A DNA stretch of 64,000 nt, taken from NCBI GenBank assembly GCA_944320135.1, contig CALUGI010000001.1, positions 62,001 through 126,000 on the forward strand, in the 5' to 3' direction. The first letter of the stretch is position 1, and every line of letters starts with the position of its first letter. Below the pieces are notes generated by a model. It was given only the letters and a program-made list of their open reading frames with translations. It had not been told where the DNA came from and ran no database searches. Position numbers and translations under genes: made by a program. The stretch is from an uncultured Phocaeicola sp. (GTDB lineage Bacteria; Bacteroidota; Bacteroidia; Bacteroidales; Bacteroidaceae). Shown one piece after another: positions 1 to 8,966 of the stretch.

Positions 1-278
1 TTCAGATAGTCCATCAGCGCGGAGATGGAAAGCCCTGCGGGAGGGTCTTGAATACGGTTTCCGTCCTCGCCTAAAAAGTTGACCACTATCAGGAACGTGT
101 CACAATCCACTCCGTTCATCCTGCACACCTCCTTCACCGACTTGTCGCCGAATCCCAATGACACTCCGAAGCGGCTCAGCACCTGAAGAAGCGCATAGTT
201 TTCGCAAATCAGGTCGCTCATCTTGTCGGAAGACTTGTATCTTCTGGTTCCGTTGTTGCACATAAATAAAGTTCTCAT
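1..278 (-). CDS. Hemerythrin/RIC-type (ScdA-YtfE-like) protein, 5' part only
   Basis: The leftward frame starting at the ATG at 276-278 reads MRTLFMCNNGTRRYKSSDKM and continues open to the window edge, so only about 92 N-terminal residues are visible. The stretch around KMSDLICENYALLQVLSRFG followed by SVKEVCRMNGVDCDTFL matches what I know of the N-terminal (DUF542-type) module of di-iron RIC/ScdA/YtfE proteins, which repair iron-sulfur clusters after nitrosative or oxidative damage. The hemerythrin domain with its His/Glu iron ligands would lie beyond the edge and cannot be checked. A second ATG (261-263, MCNNG) is also possible. The gene is divergent from the small gene at 514. Family assignment is by recognition of the N-terminal module only. 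Confidence 0.6.
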   Translation of the reverse strand, partial: MRTLFMCNNGTRRYKSSDKMSDLICENYALLQVLSRFGVSLGFGDKSVKEVCRMNGVDCDTFLIVVNFLGEDGNRIQDPPAGLSISALMDYL

Positions 279-340
279 ATATACGGAACGCAAAATAAGG
301 CAATTTTTCCAATGTTTGCAATCACCATTTGCAGGTATTT

Positions 341-470
341 GGAAGGGGCGGGCGTTTCTGCCCGCAACGCAAAAACAAGCTCACGCCCGAACCGCACCGG
401 AAAACCCGCCGGACTTTTCCGCAAAGCCTGCGACATTTTTCAGCAAAACCCGCCGGACTTTTCCGCAAAA
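341..470. repeat. 22-nt-period degenerate repeat array A
   Basis: Units of 22 nt run from about 341 to 470 in the divergent gap. The clearest evidence is a 25-nt block that occurs identically at 401-425 and 445-469, exactly 44 nt apart. The intervening unit (423-444) is a diverged copy with the same layout: A-tract, CCnGC, T-run, CnGC. Upstream units are weaker. The array ends directly before the -7 box at 476. I do not recognise it as a named element. Confidence 0.7.
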
Positions 471-475
471 AAGTT

Positions 476-483
476 TAACTTTG
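476..483 (+). promoter_or_regulatory. -7 promoter box for the gene at 514
   Basis: TAACTTTG matches the Bacteroidetes sigma-ABfr -7 consensus TAnnTTTG and lies 30 nt before the ATG at 514. No convincing TTTG -33 element is seen; that position is occupied by the last unit of the 22-nt repeat array. Confidence 0.6.
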
Positions 484-513
484 TCCGTACAAACCAAATC
501 AAAAATACGAACC

Positions 514-840
514 ATGTACACAATACAGACAAACCCTTCGGGAACCCGAAGCATGGAAATATCGGAAAAGCATCTGGAAACCATCGAAAAATACGCGCTT
601 TTCCGCCAACTGATTGACAGCAACGGAATCATCGACGAGTCCGTGCTCGACAAGCTGAAGCTGAACGTGCGCTCGCTCATCGCCTCGACGGAAGGCAACA
701 GCAAGGATTTGCTCGACTTGTGTCTCGACGTGATCTACCACAACAACATGAAGGCTTTCGGACTTCACCAGCTCATCCTGCTCTACATCAAATGGGAAAA
801 GGAGAAAGAAGAAAAGGAAGAAACGGAAGAATCTAACTGA
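514..840 (+). CDS. Small conserved hypothetical protein
   Basis: A 108-residue soluble protein beginning MYTIQTNPSG; an internal ATG at 553 (MEISEKHLETIEKYALF) is an alternative start. I chose 514 because a good -7 box lies 30 nt upstream. It is predicted to be helical, with no signal peptide or membrane segment, and ends in a Lys/Glu-rich tail (KEKEEKEETEESN). It is followed after 9 nt by ygiQ on the same strand, so the two are probably cotranscribed. I do not recognise a named domain, and no function can be given. Confidence 0.75.
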   Translation: MYTIQTNPSGTRSMEISEKHLETIEKYALFRQLIDSNGIIDESVLDKLKLNVRSLIASTEGNSKDLLDLCLDVIYHNNMKAFGLHQLILLYIKWEKEKEEKEETEESN

Positions 841-849
841 CCGCACGCC

Positions 850-2709
850 TTGAAAGAGCATCAACTGACCGACTGGTTGCCGACAACCAAAAAGGAAATG
901 GAACTGAGGGGATGGAACCGCCCGGACGTCATCATCTTCAGCGGCGATGCGTATGTAGACCACCCTTCGTTCGGAGCGGCGGTCATAGGGCGCACGCTTG
1001 AATCGTTGGGGCTTCGGACGGCCATCGTTCCGCAACCCAACTGGCGCGACGATTTGCGCGACTTCAAAAAACTGGGCCGCCCCCGCCTGTTCTTCGGGGT
1101 CTCGGCGGGATGTATGGACAGCATGGTCAACAAATACACGGCCAACAAAAGGCTCCGGAGCGAAGACGCCTACACGCCCGACGGAAGGCACGACATGCGC
1201 CCGGAGTATCCGAGCATCGTCTATACCCGCATCCTGAAAGAACTGTTCCCCGACGTGCCCGTCGTGTTGGGAGGCATCGAAGCGTCTCTGCGAAGGCTCA
1301 CGCATTACGACTATTGGGCCGAGCGGGTACGTCCGTCCATCCTGAAAGAATCGAAAGCCGACCTGCTGGTTTACGGAATGGGAGAAAAGCCCATAACCGC
1401 CATGTGCCGACACCTGCTGAACGAATTGGGAGAAACGGAAGAGGCGTATGTGCGCCACGTGCCGCACGACATCCTCCAAACGGCCTTCCTCATAGACCGG
1501 AAAGAAGCGGAAAGCCTCGCCCCGAACCCGAACGGGGAAGGCGACCTGACTCTGTTCTCTCACGAAGAATGCCTGAAGGACAAAAAGAAACAGGCGCAGA
1601 ACTTCCGCCATATCGAAGAAGAATCCAACAGATATGCGGCCGCACGCATCTTGCAGGATGTGGAGCAGCAAACGGTGGTGGTAAACCCGCCCTTTCCTCC
1701 GATGACCCAGGGAGAAATCGACCGCTCGTTCGACCTGCCTTACACGCGCCTTCCCCACCCGAAATACAAAGGCAAAAGGATTCCCGCCTACGACATGATC
1801 AAGTTTTCGGTCAACATCCATCGGGGATGCTTCGGCGGATGCGCGTTCTGCACCATCTCCGCCCACCAAGGCAAGTTCATCGTAAGCCGGAGCAAGGAAA
1901 GCATCCTGAAAGAGGTGAAGGCCATCACCGAAATGCCCGACTTCAAAGGCTATCTGAGCGACTTGGGAGGGCCTTCGGCCAACATGTACCGCATGAAAGG
2001 AAAAGACGAAAGCCTGTGCCGCAAGTGCAAGCGGCCTTCGTGCATCCATCCCAAGATATGCCCGAACCTCAACACCGACCATCGCCCCCTGCTCGACATC
2101 TATCATGCAGTGGACGCTATGCCGGGAATCAAGAAAAGTTTCATCGGGAGCGGCGTGCGCTACGACCTTCTGCTGCACAAAAGCAAAAACGCGGCCATCG
2201 ACAAAAGTGCAGCGGAATACACGCGCGAACTGATAGTGCGCCACGTGAGCGGACGGCTGAAAGTGGCTCCGGAACATACCGCCGACAAAGTGCTTTACCT
2301 GATGCGCAAGCCCCCGTTCGAGCAGTTCTATGAATTCAAACGAATATTCGACAAGCTGAACCGGGAGCTGAACTTGCGCCAGCAGCTCATCCCCTACTTC
2401 ATCAGCAGCCATCCGGGATGCACGGAAGAAGACATGGCCGAACTTGCCGTCATCACCAAACGTCTGGACTTCCACCTGGAGCAAGTGCAAGACTTCACCC
2501 CCACTCCCATGACGGTTGCCACCGAAGCGTGGTACACGGGCATCCATCCCTACACGCTCGAACCGGTGTTCTCGGCCAAAACGCAGAAAGAAAAACTGGC
2601 GCAACGCATGTTCTTCTTCTGGTACAAAGCCGAACAGCGCCGCGCCATTGTCAATGAATTGAAAAGAATCGGCCGGAACGACCTGATTCCGAAACTTTAC
2701 GGGAAATAA
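850..2709 (+). CDS. ygiQ: YgiQ family radical SAM protein
   Basis: A 619-residue protein. The radical-SAM cluster motif CxxxCxxC is at residues 327-334 (CFGGCAFC), with the family's N-terminal sequence LTDWLPTTKKE and SGDAYVDHPSFGAAVIGR. A second Cys-rich segment (CRKCKRPSCIHPKIC, near 395-410) and the block RLKVAPEHT are also typical of YgiQ/UPF0313. The family is expected to use a [4Fe-4S] cluster and S-adenosylmethionine, but its substrate is not established to my knowledge. The start is TTG at 850: an in-frame stop lies at 838-840, and the first in-frame ATG (898) would remove the conserved LTDWLPTTKKE. The gene is convergent with citrate synthase, with only 13 nt between the stops. Confidence 0.92.
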   Translation: MKEHQLTDWLPTTKKEMELRGWNRPDVIIFSGDAYVDHPSFGAAVIGRTLESLGLRTAIVPQPNWRDDLRDFKKLGRPRLFFGVSAGCMDSMVNKYTANKRLRSEDAYTPDGRHDMRPEYPSIVYTRILKELFPDVPVVLGGIEASLRRLTHYDYWAERVRPSILKESKADLLVYGMGEKPITAMCRHLLNELGETEEAYVRHVPHDILQTAFLIDRKEAESLAPNPNGEGDLTLFSHEECLKDKKKQAQNFRHIEEESNRYAAARILQDVEQQTVVVNPPFPPMTQGEIDRSFDLPYTRLPHPKYKGKRIPAYDMIKFSVNIHRGCFGGCAFCTISAHQGKFIVSRSKESILKEVKAITEMPDFKGYLSDLGGPSANMYRMKGKDESLCRKCKRPSCIHPKICPNLNTDHRPLLDIYHAVDAMPGIKKSFIGSGVRYDLLLHKSKNAAIDKSAAEYTRELIVRHVSGRLKVAPEHTADKVLYLMRKPPFEQFYEFKRIFDKLNRELNLRQQLIPYFISSHPGCTEEDMAELAVITKRLDFHLEQVQDFTPTPMTVATEAWYTGIHPYTLEPVFSAKTQKEKLAQRMFFFWYKAEQRRAIVNELKRIGRNDLIPKLYGK

Positions 2710-2714
2710 GCATT

Positions 2715-2742
2715 CTCCCCCGTCAACGCTCGTTGATGGGAG
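2715..2742. terminator. Shared hairpin between convergent ygiQ and citrate synthase
   Basis: CTCCC (2715-2719) pairs with GGGAG (2738-2742), and inside them TCAACG pairs with CGTTGA. The hairpin spans the gap and the last codons of the citrate synthase gene. No strong T-run follows on either side, so it is a weak terminator candidate for both genes. Confidence 0.4.
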
Positions 2743-4063
2743 TATATTCCACCTCGTCCAGCACGTTCTTGTATGCTGGACGGATGATGCGCCTCCCTTG
2801 GAAGTTCAATTCCTCAATGCGGTGTGCAGTCCATCCCACGATACGCGCCATTGCAAAAAGCGGAGTGTATATCTCGAACGGCAAGCCTATCATCTCGTAA
2901 ATGAAGCCCGAATAGAAGTCTACGTTCGAGCAGACACGCTTCTTCGTGCCTTTCACCTTCTTGAAGCATTCGATGGCGCGCTGCTCAATCAGCTCCAAGA
3001 AAGCGAACTCTTTCTCGCATCCTTTCTCGGCTACCAGCTCGCTCGCCAGCTCCTTCAGCAGAATGGCGCGAGGATCGGAGATGGTATATACGGCATGGCC
3101 GATGCCGTAAATCAAGCCGCTTCCGTCGTATGCCTCCTTATTGAGCATCCTGACAAGATAGGTGTCAATCTCGTCCACGTTGGTCCAATCGGATATCACC
3201 TCTTTCAGGTGATGGAACATTTTGACAACCTGGATGTTCGCGCCCCCGTGAAGCGGCCCTTTCAACGAGCCGATACCCGCAGCGATGCTCGAATACGTAT
3301 CGGTGCGGGTGGAGCTGGTAACCCTCACGGTGAAAGTGGAGTTGTTTCCTCCCCCGTGTTCCGCCTGCAATACCAGAAGCAGGTCGAGCATACGGGCTTC
3401 GAGCGGCGTATAATCTTTCTTTATCATGTAGAGGAAGTTCTCCGCAATCGAAAGATGCTCGTGCGGATAACGGATATGCAAAGAACGCCCGTGCGTGCTG
3501 TGCCGGTAAATGCTGTACGCATACGCAATGATAGTCGGGAACTTTGAAATCAGTTCGATGGACTGGCGCATCAGATTGTCGCGGGAGATGTCATCCGGGT
3601 TCGGGTCGAACGTGTACATTTCGAGCACGCTCCGTGCAAGGATATTCATGATGTTCTGTCCTTCCAAGTCGATGATGTTCATCGTAGTCTTCTTGTCGAG
3701 CGGCATATTGTCGTTAATCAGTTCTTTGAATGCCGCCAGCTGCTCGCTGTCGGGCAACTCCCCCGAAAGAAGCAGATAGGCCACTTCCTCAAATCCGAAG
3801 CGCTTCTCCTTCAGCAACGCATGAACGATGTCATCCAAATCGTATCCCCGATAAAACAGCTTTCCGGGAATCGCCTTCAACCCTTCGTCGGTGCGCTCAT
3901 AACCCACAACGTTACCGATTTTTGTCAATCCCACCAACACGCCGGTTCCGTCTTCATTGCGAAGCCCGCGCTTCACGTTGTACTTCGTAAACAGTTCATT
4001 GTCGATACGGCACGCTTGCTTGGCGCATTCCGACAACTTATATACAATGTATTCTTTCTTCAT
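2723..4063 (-). CDS. gltA: Citrate synthase
   Basis: A 446-residue citrate synthase condensing acetyl-CoA and oxaloacetate. The three catalytic positions are visible: His272 in GPLHGGAN, His323 in GIGHAVY and Asp382 in NVDFYSG. The CoA/substrate loop QAEHGGGNNSTF is at about 233-244, and RPAYKNV lies near the C terminus. The N-terminal extension of about 60 residues before the family core is usual in Bacteroidetes citrate synthases as far as I know. It is third in an operon after aconitase and isocitrate dehydrogenase (25-nt gap). Together they make 2-oxoglutarate for glutamate. A 2-methylcitrate synthase role is less likely because no prpB or prpD lies nearby. Confidence 0.93.
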   Translation of the reverse strand: MKKEYIVYKLSECAKQACRIDNELFTKYNVKRGLRNEDGTGVLVGLTKIGNVVGYERTDEGLKAIPGKLFYRGYDLDDIVHALLKEKRFGFEEVAYLLLSGELPDSEQLAAFKELINDNMPLDKKTTMNIIDLEGQNIMNILARSVLEMYTFDPNPDDISRDNLMRQSIELISKFPTIIAYAYSIYRHSTHGRSLHIRYPHEHLSIAENFLYMIKKDYTPLEARMLDLLLVLQAEHGGGNNSTFTVRVTSSTRTDTYSSIAAGIGSLKGPLHGGANIQVVKMFHHLKEVISDWTNVDEIDTYLVRMLNKEAYDGSGLIYGIGHAVYTISDPRAILLKELASELVAEKGCEKEFAFLELIEQRAIECFKKVKGTKKRVCSNVDFYSGFIYEMIGLPFEIYTPLFAMARIVGWTAHRIEELNFQGRRIIRPAYKNVLDEVEYTPINER

Positions 4064-4088
4064 CGCTTTCGTATTTCCGGTTTCACAA

Positions 4089-5348
4089 TCAAAGCAGCTC
4101 TACAATCCTTTGTCCGAACTCGTCGGTAGACAATGTTCTTCCGTCGGGCATGAAGCGGGCAAGGTCGGCCGTGGCCTCCCCGTGCGAGAAAGCCTTTTCC
4201 AACGCCGCCGTAATGAGGGAAGCAGCCTCGTTCCATCCCAAATACTCCAGCATCATCACGGACGAAAGAAGCAGAGAGCAAGGATTCACCACATTCTTTC
4301 CGGCTATGTTCGGCGCCGTGCCGTGAGTGGCTTCAAAGATGGCATGTCCGGTCTGATAGTTGATGTTGGCACCCGGAGCGATACCGATGCCTCCCACCAT
4401 TGCCGCAAGCTGGTCGGAAACGTAGTCTCCGTTCAGATTCAGCGTGGCGATAACCGAATATTCTTCAGGCATCAGCAACGTATTCTGGAGGAATGCGTCA
4501 GCGATGCAATCCTTCACGATTACCTTTCCCTCGTTGATAGCCTTGCCGACAGCAGCCTTGGCGGACTCTTCTCCCAGGTCTTTCTTCAGAACCTCATACT
4601 GGTTCATGGTGAAAGTCTGCCCGGCAAATTCCGTTTCCGCCACTTCATAGCCCCAACGCTTGAAGCCTCCCTCGGTAAACTTCATGATATTGCCTTTATG
4701 CACCAGCGTCACGTTCGGGAGACGGTGCTGGATGGCGTACTGAATGGCCGCACGCACCAGACGCTGCGTCCCTTCTTTCGACACCGGCTTCACCCCGAAC
4801 GATGAGGTTTCAGGGAAGCGCACCTTGGTCACTCCCATCTCGTCGCGAAGGAAAGCGTAGAACTTCCGGGCTTCGGGCGTACCTTGTTCCCATTCGATGC
4901 CGGCATAGATGTCTTCCGTGTTCTCGCGGAAGATGTGCATATCCACCTTGTGGGGTTCCTTTACCGGAGAAACCACTCCTTTGAACCAGCGCACCGGACG
5001 CAAACAGACATACAAATCAAGCGTTTGGCGCAAAGCCACATTCAACGAGCGGATACCGCCTCCCACAGGAGTAGTCAGAGGGCCTTTGATGCCTACCAAA
5101 TATTCGTTGAACGCATCGAGCGTGGACTGGGGCAGCCATTCGCCCGTTTCTTTAAAGGCTTTCCCGCCCGCCAGCACTTCTTTCCATTCGACAGAACGCT
5201 TGCCCAGATAGGCCAGCTCCACGGCGGCATTCACCACCTTCTGACACACCGGAGTTATCTCCGCGCCCACTCCGTCGCCTTCAATAAAAGGGACGGTCAC
5301 TTTATCGGGAACCGTCAGTTTCCCGTCTTGCATATATACTTTATTCAT
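4089..5348 (-). CDS. icd: Isocitrate dehydrogenase (NADP-type)
   Basis: A 419-residue enzyme converting isocitrate to 2-oxoglutarate and CO2. Visible family blocks are [14 protein letters not shown] near residue 20, [21 protein letters not shown] (101-121, isocitrate-binding Ser and Arg residues), [16 protein letters not shown], the metal-binding region around [10 protein letters not shown], and [14 protein letters not shown] near the C terminus, which shapes the nucleotide site. NADP preference is inferred from family resemblance. An upstream in-frame start at 5432 would run into the aconitase gene; [10 protein letters not shown] at 5348 gives the expected length and a 44-nt gap. It is the middle gene of the aconitase-IDH-citrate synthase operon. 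Confidence 0.93.
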   Translation of the reverse strand: MNKVYMQDGKLTVPDKVTVPFIEGDGVGAEITPVCQKVVNAAVELAYLGKRSVEWKEVLAGGKAFKETGEWLPQSTLDAFNEYLVGIKGPLTTPVGGGIRSLNVALRQTLDLYVCLRPVRWFKGVVSPVKEPHKVDMHIFRENTEDIYAGIEWEQGTPEARKFYAFLRDEMGVTKVRFPETSSFGVKPVSKEGTQRLVRAAIQYAIQHRLPNVTLVHKGNIMKFTEGGFKRWGYEVAETEFAGQTFTMNQYEVLKKDLGEESAKAAVGKAINEGKVIVKDCIADAFLQNTLLMPEEYSVIATLNLNGDYVSDQLAAMVGGIGIAPGANINYQTGHAIFEATHGTAPNIAGKNVVNPCSLLLSSVMMLEYLGWNEAASLITAALEKAFSHGEATADLARFMPDGRTLSTDEFGQRIVELL

Positions 5349-5392
5349 TGAGTTTGCGAGTTTTTGAATTTGCAGTTTTTCTTTTTTCAGTC

Positions 5393-7645
5393 TCACGCTT
5401 TCGCATTCAATGCCGACCCTGCCTTGAACCAACCTATTTGCAACTCATTATACGTGTGTGTTGCCTTGAAAGTTTCAGTGGTTCCGTCTTCGTGAACAAG
5501 GACTATGCTCAAAGGCTTTCCGGGCGCGAAACTTTTCAGTCCCAACACGGATATTTTGTCGTGTTCCCGAACCTTGTCATAATCCTCTTTGTCGGCAAAT
5601 GTCAGCGCAAGCATACCTTGCTTCTTCAGGTTTGTTTCGTGGATGCGGGCAAAGCTCTTCGCCAGCACCACACGCACGTTCAGAAAGCGCGGTTCCATAG
5701 CCGCATGTTCCCGGCTGGAGCCTTCGCCATAGTTTTCTTCAGCCACCACAATGGAGGCGATGCCTGCGGCCTTGTATTGCTTGGCTACGGCTGATACCGG
5801 CTCATACGTGTTTGCCAACCGGTTCCAGACGCAGTTCGTCTTCCCGTTGAACGCATTGACCGCTCCCATCAGCATATTGTCTGAGATGTTCTCCAAATGT
5901 CCCCGGAAACGCAGCCACGGGCCCGCCATCGAAATGTGGTCGGTGGTACACTTCCCTTGGGTCTTGACGAGCAGAGGCATCTCCAAGAAATCGTTTCCGT
6001 CCCACGGAGCGAAAGGCGCCAGCCTCTGCAGGCGTTGCGATTGAGGGTCGATGCGGACCTCCACCTGCGAACCGTCGGAAGCCGGGGCCACATATCCGTT
6101 GTCGTCCACCGTAAAGCCCTTTTGCGGAAGCGTATCGCCCACGGGCGCATCCAGCTTCACGGCCTGCCCGTCTTCGTTGACTAACGTGTCCGTCAGCGGG
6201 TTGAAGCACAAGTCGCCCGCAATGGCAAGTGCCGTAGCCAGTTCGGGCGAAGCCACAAATGCGTGAGTGTTCGGATTCCCGTCGGCGCGCTTGGCAAAGT
6301 TCCGGTTGAACGAAGTTACTATCGAATTAGGACGGGCGTTGTCGTCGGTCACCCGCTTCCATTGGCCGATGCATGGGCCGCAGGCATTGGTCATCACAAC
6401 GCCTCCTGCCGCCTCGAAATCGGCTATCATGCCGTCGCGCACAGCCGTGCAATACACTTGTTCCGAACCGGGATTGATGATGAGCGGAGAGGCCATCTTC
6501 AGTTTCTTCTCCTTCACCTGCCGGGCCAAGGAAGCCGCACGGCTCAGGTCTTGATAAGACGAGTTGGTGCATGACCCTATCAGCCCCACTTCCATCCTTT
6601 GGGGATATCCGTTCGCCTTCACCTTGGCCGCAAACTCGGATATGGGACATGCCGCATCGGGAGTGAACGGGCCGTTGATGTAAGGCTCCAAAGCGGAAAG
6701 GTCGATTTCGATGACCCGATCGTAATACGCTTCTGGATTCGCCTCCACTTCATCGTCGGCACGCAAGCAGGAAGCGCAGGCGGCGGCCAGCGAAGCCACT
6801 TCTTCGCGTCCCGTAGCCGAAAGGTAACGCCCCATTTCTTCATCATACGGGAACACCGAAGTGGTGGCACCCACCTCCGCACCCATGTTGCAGATGGTAG
6901 CCTTCCCCGTGCAGGAGAGCGAAGCCGTCCCTTCGCCGAAGTATTCGATAATGGCGTTCGTCGCCCCCTTCACGGTGAGGATTCCGGCCAGTTTCAGTAT
7001 CACGTCTTTCGGAGCCGCCCATCCGCCGAGCTTCCCGGTGAGCTTCACCCCTATCAGCTTAGGCATCTTCAGCTCCCATTCCATGCCCGCCATCACGTCG
7101 ACGGCATCCGCGCCGCCCACTCCGACGGCCACCATGCCCAGCCCTCCGGCGTTCGGCGTATGCGAGTCGGTGCCCACCATCATTCCGCCGGGAAACGCAT
7201 AGTTTTCCAGCACCACCTGATGGATGATTCCCGCACCCGGCTTCCAGAACCCGATGCCGTATTTCGAAGCCACGCTCCGCAAGAAGCCGTACACCTCCTT
7301 GTTCGCTTCGCATGCTGCGGGCAAATCTTCCTTCACCCCTTTATAAGCCTGAATCAGGTGGTCGCAATGCACCGTAGAAGGCACGGCTGCCGCCTCTTTC
7401 CCGGCATTCATAAATTGCAAGAGAGCCATCTGCGCCGTAGCGTCCTGCATGGCCACCCGGTCGGGACGGAAATTCACATAATCCTCTCCCCGGCGGAACG
7501 GTGCCGCCGCTTTCCCGTCATACAGATGCGCGTAGAGGATTTTCTCGGCCAGCGTCAAGGGCCTTCCCAATACCTTTCTGGCATTTTCCACTATCATCGG
7601 ATACGATGCGTAGAACTGCCGAATCATTTCAATGTCGTAAACCAT
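5393..7645 (-). CDS. acnA: Aconitate hydratase
   Basis: A 750-residue aconitase interconverting citrate and isocitrate. The three [4Fe-4S] ligands are visible: Cys359 in [11 protein letters not shown], and Cys422 and Cys425 in [10 protein letters not shown]. Other family blocks are [13 protein letters not shown] (158-170), [12 protein letters not shown], and the C-terminal swivel domain with [11 protein letters not shown], whose Arg/Ser contacts substrate. Length and the single-chain order match mitochondrial-type aconitases rather than AcnB. It is first in the operon with isocitrate dehydrogenase and citrate synthase; a -7 box lies 36 nt upstream. The short EamA gene upstream is separated by a repeat array. 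Confidence 0.95.
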   Translation of the reverse strand: MVYDIEMIRQFYASYPMIVENARKVLGRPLTLAEKILYAHLYDGKAAAPFRRGEDYVNFRPDRVAMQDATAQMALLQFMNAGKEAAAVPSTVHCDHLIQAYKGVKEDLPAACEANKEVYGFLRSVASKYGIGFWKPGAGIIHQVVLENYAFPGGMMVGTDSHTPNAGGLGMVAVGVGGADAVDVMAGMEWELKMPKLIGVKLTGKLGGWAAPKDVILKLAGILTVKGATNAIIEYFGEGTASLSCTGKATICNMGAEVGATTSVFPYDEEMGRYLSATGREEVASLAAACASCLRADDEVEANPEAYYDRVIEIDLSALEPYINGPFTPDAACPISEFAAKVKANGYPQRMEVGLIGSCTNSSYQDLSRAASLARQVKEKKLKMASPLIINPGSEQVYCTAVRDGMIADFEAAGGVVMTNACGPCIGQWKRVTDDNARPNSIVTSFNRNFAKRADGNPNTHAFVASPELATALAIAGDLCFNPLTDTLVNEDGQAVKLDAPVGDTLPQKGFTVDDNGYVAPASDGSQVEVRIDPQSQRLQRLAPFAPWDGNDFLEMPLLVKTQGKCTTDHISMAGPWLRFRGHLENISDNMLMGAVNAFNGKTNCVWNRLANTYEPVSAVAKQYKAAGIASIVVAEENYGEGSSREHAAMEPRFLNVRVVLAKSFARIHETNLKKQGMLALTFADKEDYDKVREHDKISVLGLKSFAPGKPLSIVLVHEDGTTETFKATHTYNELQIGWFKAGSALNAKA

Positions 7646-7680
7646 AACGGATTATCCTTTTATCATTTTTACCGATGCCG

Positions 7681-7688
7681 CAAATATA
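7681..7688 (-). promoter_or_regulatory. -7 promoter box for the aconitase operon
   Basis: On the minus strand this reads TATATTTG, a full TAnnTTTG match, 36 nt before the aconitase ATG. I do not see a well-spaced TTTG -33 element. Confidence 0.6.
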
Positions 7689-7800
7689 GGGAAATAAAAT
7701 CAATTATCCACACAAAAGCCGACAAAACATATCAATCTGTTCTCGTTATGCAAATCTTTCGGATAAATATAACATAAACGCCGCACTTGAATTTCTTTTT

Positions 7801-7954
7801 GAAACGCGCCTCACAATCCCTTCTCCGCCGCATCATTTGTCCGCCCGCGCTCAAAAATTCTATAGACTGCGCCGAAGACCGTACAGTCCGGCAGCCGGAC
7901 TGTACGGACTGCATACGTAGACCGTATAGTCTGGCTGCCGGACTATAAAAATCA
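7801..7954. repeat. 22-nt-period array with paired hairpins
   Basis: Seven units of 22 nt can be laid out from the GAAACGCGCC at 7801. The right half holds two hairpins. The first is a perfect 13-bp palindrome, CCGTACAGTCCGG / CCGGACTGTACGG, at 7879-7907 with a 3-nt loop. The second is a 10-bp near-perfect pair, TATAGTCTGG / CCGGACTATA, at 7925-7947. The two copies start 43 nt apart. The array lies 3' of the EamA gene and 5' of the aconitase operon. A poly-T tract does not follow, so an ordinary terminator is unlikely. Confidence 0.65.
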
Positions 7955-7977
7955 TAAAGAAAAAAACAAGAAATTCT

Positions 7978-8883
7978 TCAGCGCTTCCACTTGACACAGG
8001 CGGAAGGAGCAATTTTCTTCCGGTGAAGCAGAACGCTGCATGTCTGGAACATCACCGAAAGAACAATCAGCCCCAGTCCGAAATAAAAGCTCGCGCCCAA
8101 ATCTTTCGCCTCATGAAAGATGACCATCGCCCCGACGATGCTGTAGACAGGCTCCAGATTGTAGCTCAGATTGACGGTAAAGGCCGACACCTTCTTCAGC
8201 ACTTGAATCTGAAGGATATAGAGCACGACCGTACACACGGACGCAAGACAAAGCAGATAAAGGCAGTCCTTCACGCCGGGCACCACCGTTTCGACCGGAA
8301 ACCGGTGCAGATAGAAAGGCAACACGCACGAAACGCCCGCGAAACCTCCCGCCATTTCATAAAGCAGCATGGTGCTTGAGGTGTATCCAGGTGAAACCTT
8401 CTTGTTGACTATAGTGAACAAAGAAGCCAAAGCGGAAGAAACCACCCCCATACAAATGCCCAGACGATAGCGCGTGTCGAAATGGAATATCAGCACAATA
8501 CCCGCCACGGCCACCAGACTGAAAAGGACTTCGCGCACGGATATGCGGTGACGGTTGATGATCGGCTCGAACAGGGCGGTAAAGATGCTCATCAGCGAAA
8601 GGCAGACCACCCCGATCGAGACATTCGACGCCTTAATGCTTCCGTAAAAGAAAAGCCAGTGGGCCGCGAGCAGCAGGCCCACTCCGCCGATTTTCGCCAC
8701 ATCGCGCGCCGTCACCCTGCGGAGTTTCTTCCACAAGGCAAGCAACGCAGCGAACATCAGGGCGGCAAGCAACATCCGATACCACACAAGCAACGCCTCG
8801 TTCAGCGTGATAAGCCTGCCGAAGATGCCCGTACCTCCGGCAATAAGAATGGAAAGATGGAGTTTGACAAACGCTTCTTTCAT
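7978..8883 (-). CDS. EamA family (DMT superfamily) transporter
   Basis: A 301-residue integral membrane protein with about ten hydrophobic helices and the two-fold EamA repeat (first half ending near SIFTALFEPIINR, second half ending near SIVGAMVIFHEAKDL). The PxxE-like end of each repeat is typical of drug/metabolite exporters. Substrate cannot be predicted. The start at MKEAFVKLHLS (8883) is preferred to one 48 nt upstream, which adds a non-conserved leader (MHQFVLVQPFKLVCLY). It stands alone, leftward, downstream of the carboxylase operon, with the repeat array at its 3' side. Confidence 0.88.
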   Translation of the reverse strand: MKEAFVKLHLSILIAGGTGIFGRLITLNEALLVWYRMLLAALMFAALLALWKKLRRVTARDVAKIGGVGLLLAAHWLFFYGSIKASNVSIGVVCLSLMSIFTALFEPIINRHRISVREVLFSLVAVAGIVLIFHFDTRYRLGICMGVVSSALASLFTIVNKKVSPGYTSSTMLLYEMAGGFAGVSCVLPFYLHRFPVETVVPGVKDCLYLLCLASVCTVVLYILQIQVLKKVSAFTVNLSYNLEPVYSIVGAMVIFHEAKDLGASFYFGLGLIVLSVMFQTCSVLLHRKKIAPSACVKWKR

Positions 8884-8966
8884 ATAAAGACACACAAGTT
8901 TAAAGGGCTGCACCAAAACGAATTGGTGCAACCCTTCCCTTTTAATAAACTTTATTCTCCTAAGAT

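Noticed and set aside
499-2604. Long open frame on the minus strand opposite the small gene and ygiQ
   Set aside because: It is antisense to a clearly conserved radical SAM gene, its translation is low in recognisable motifs and rich in His, Arg and Phe, and it crosses a promoter and a gene boundary. It is a frame shadow of G/C-rich coding DNA.
8884-8931. Longer N terminus for the EamA transporter
   Set aside because: The extra 16 residues are not hydrophobic or family-like, and the next ATG places the first membrane helix at the N terminus.
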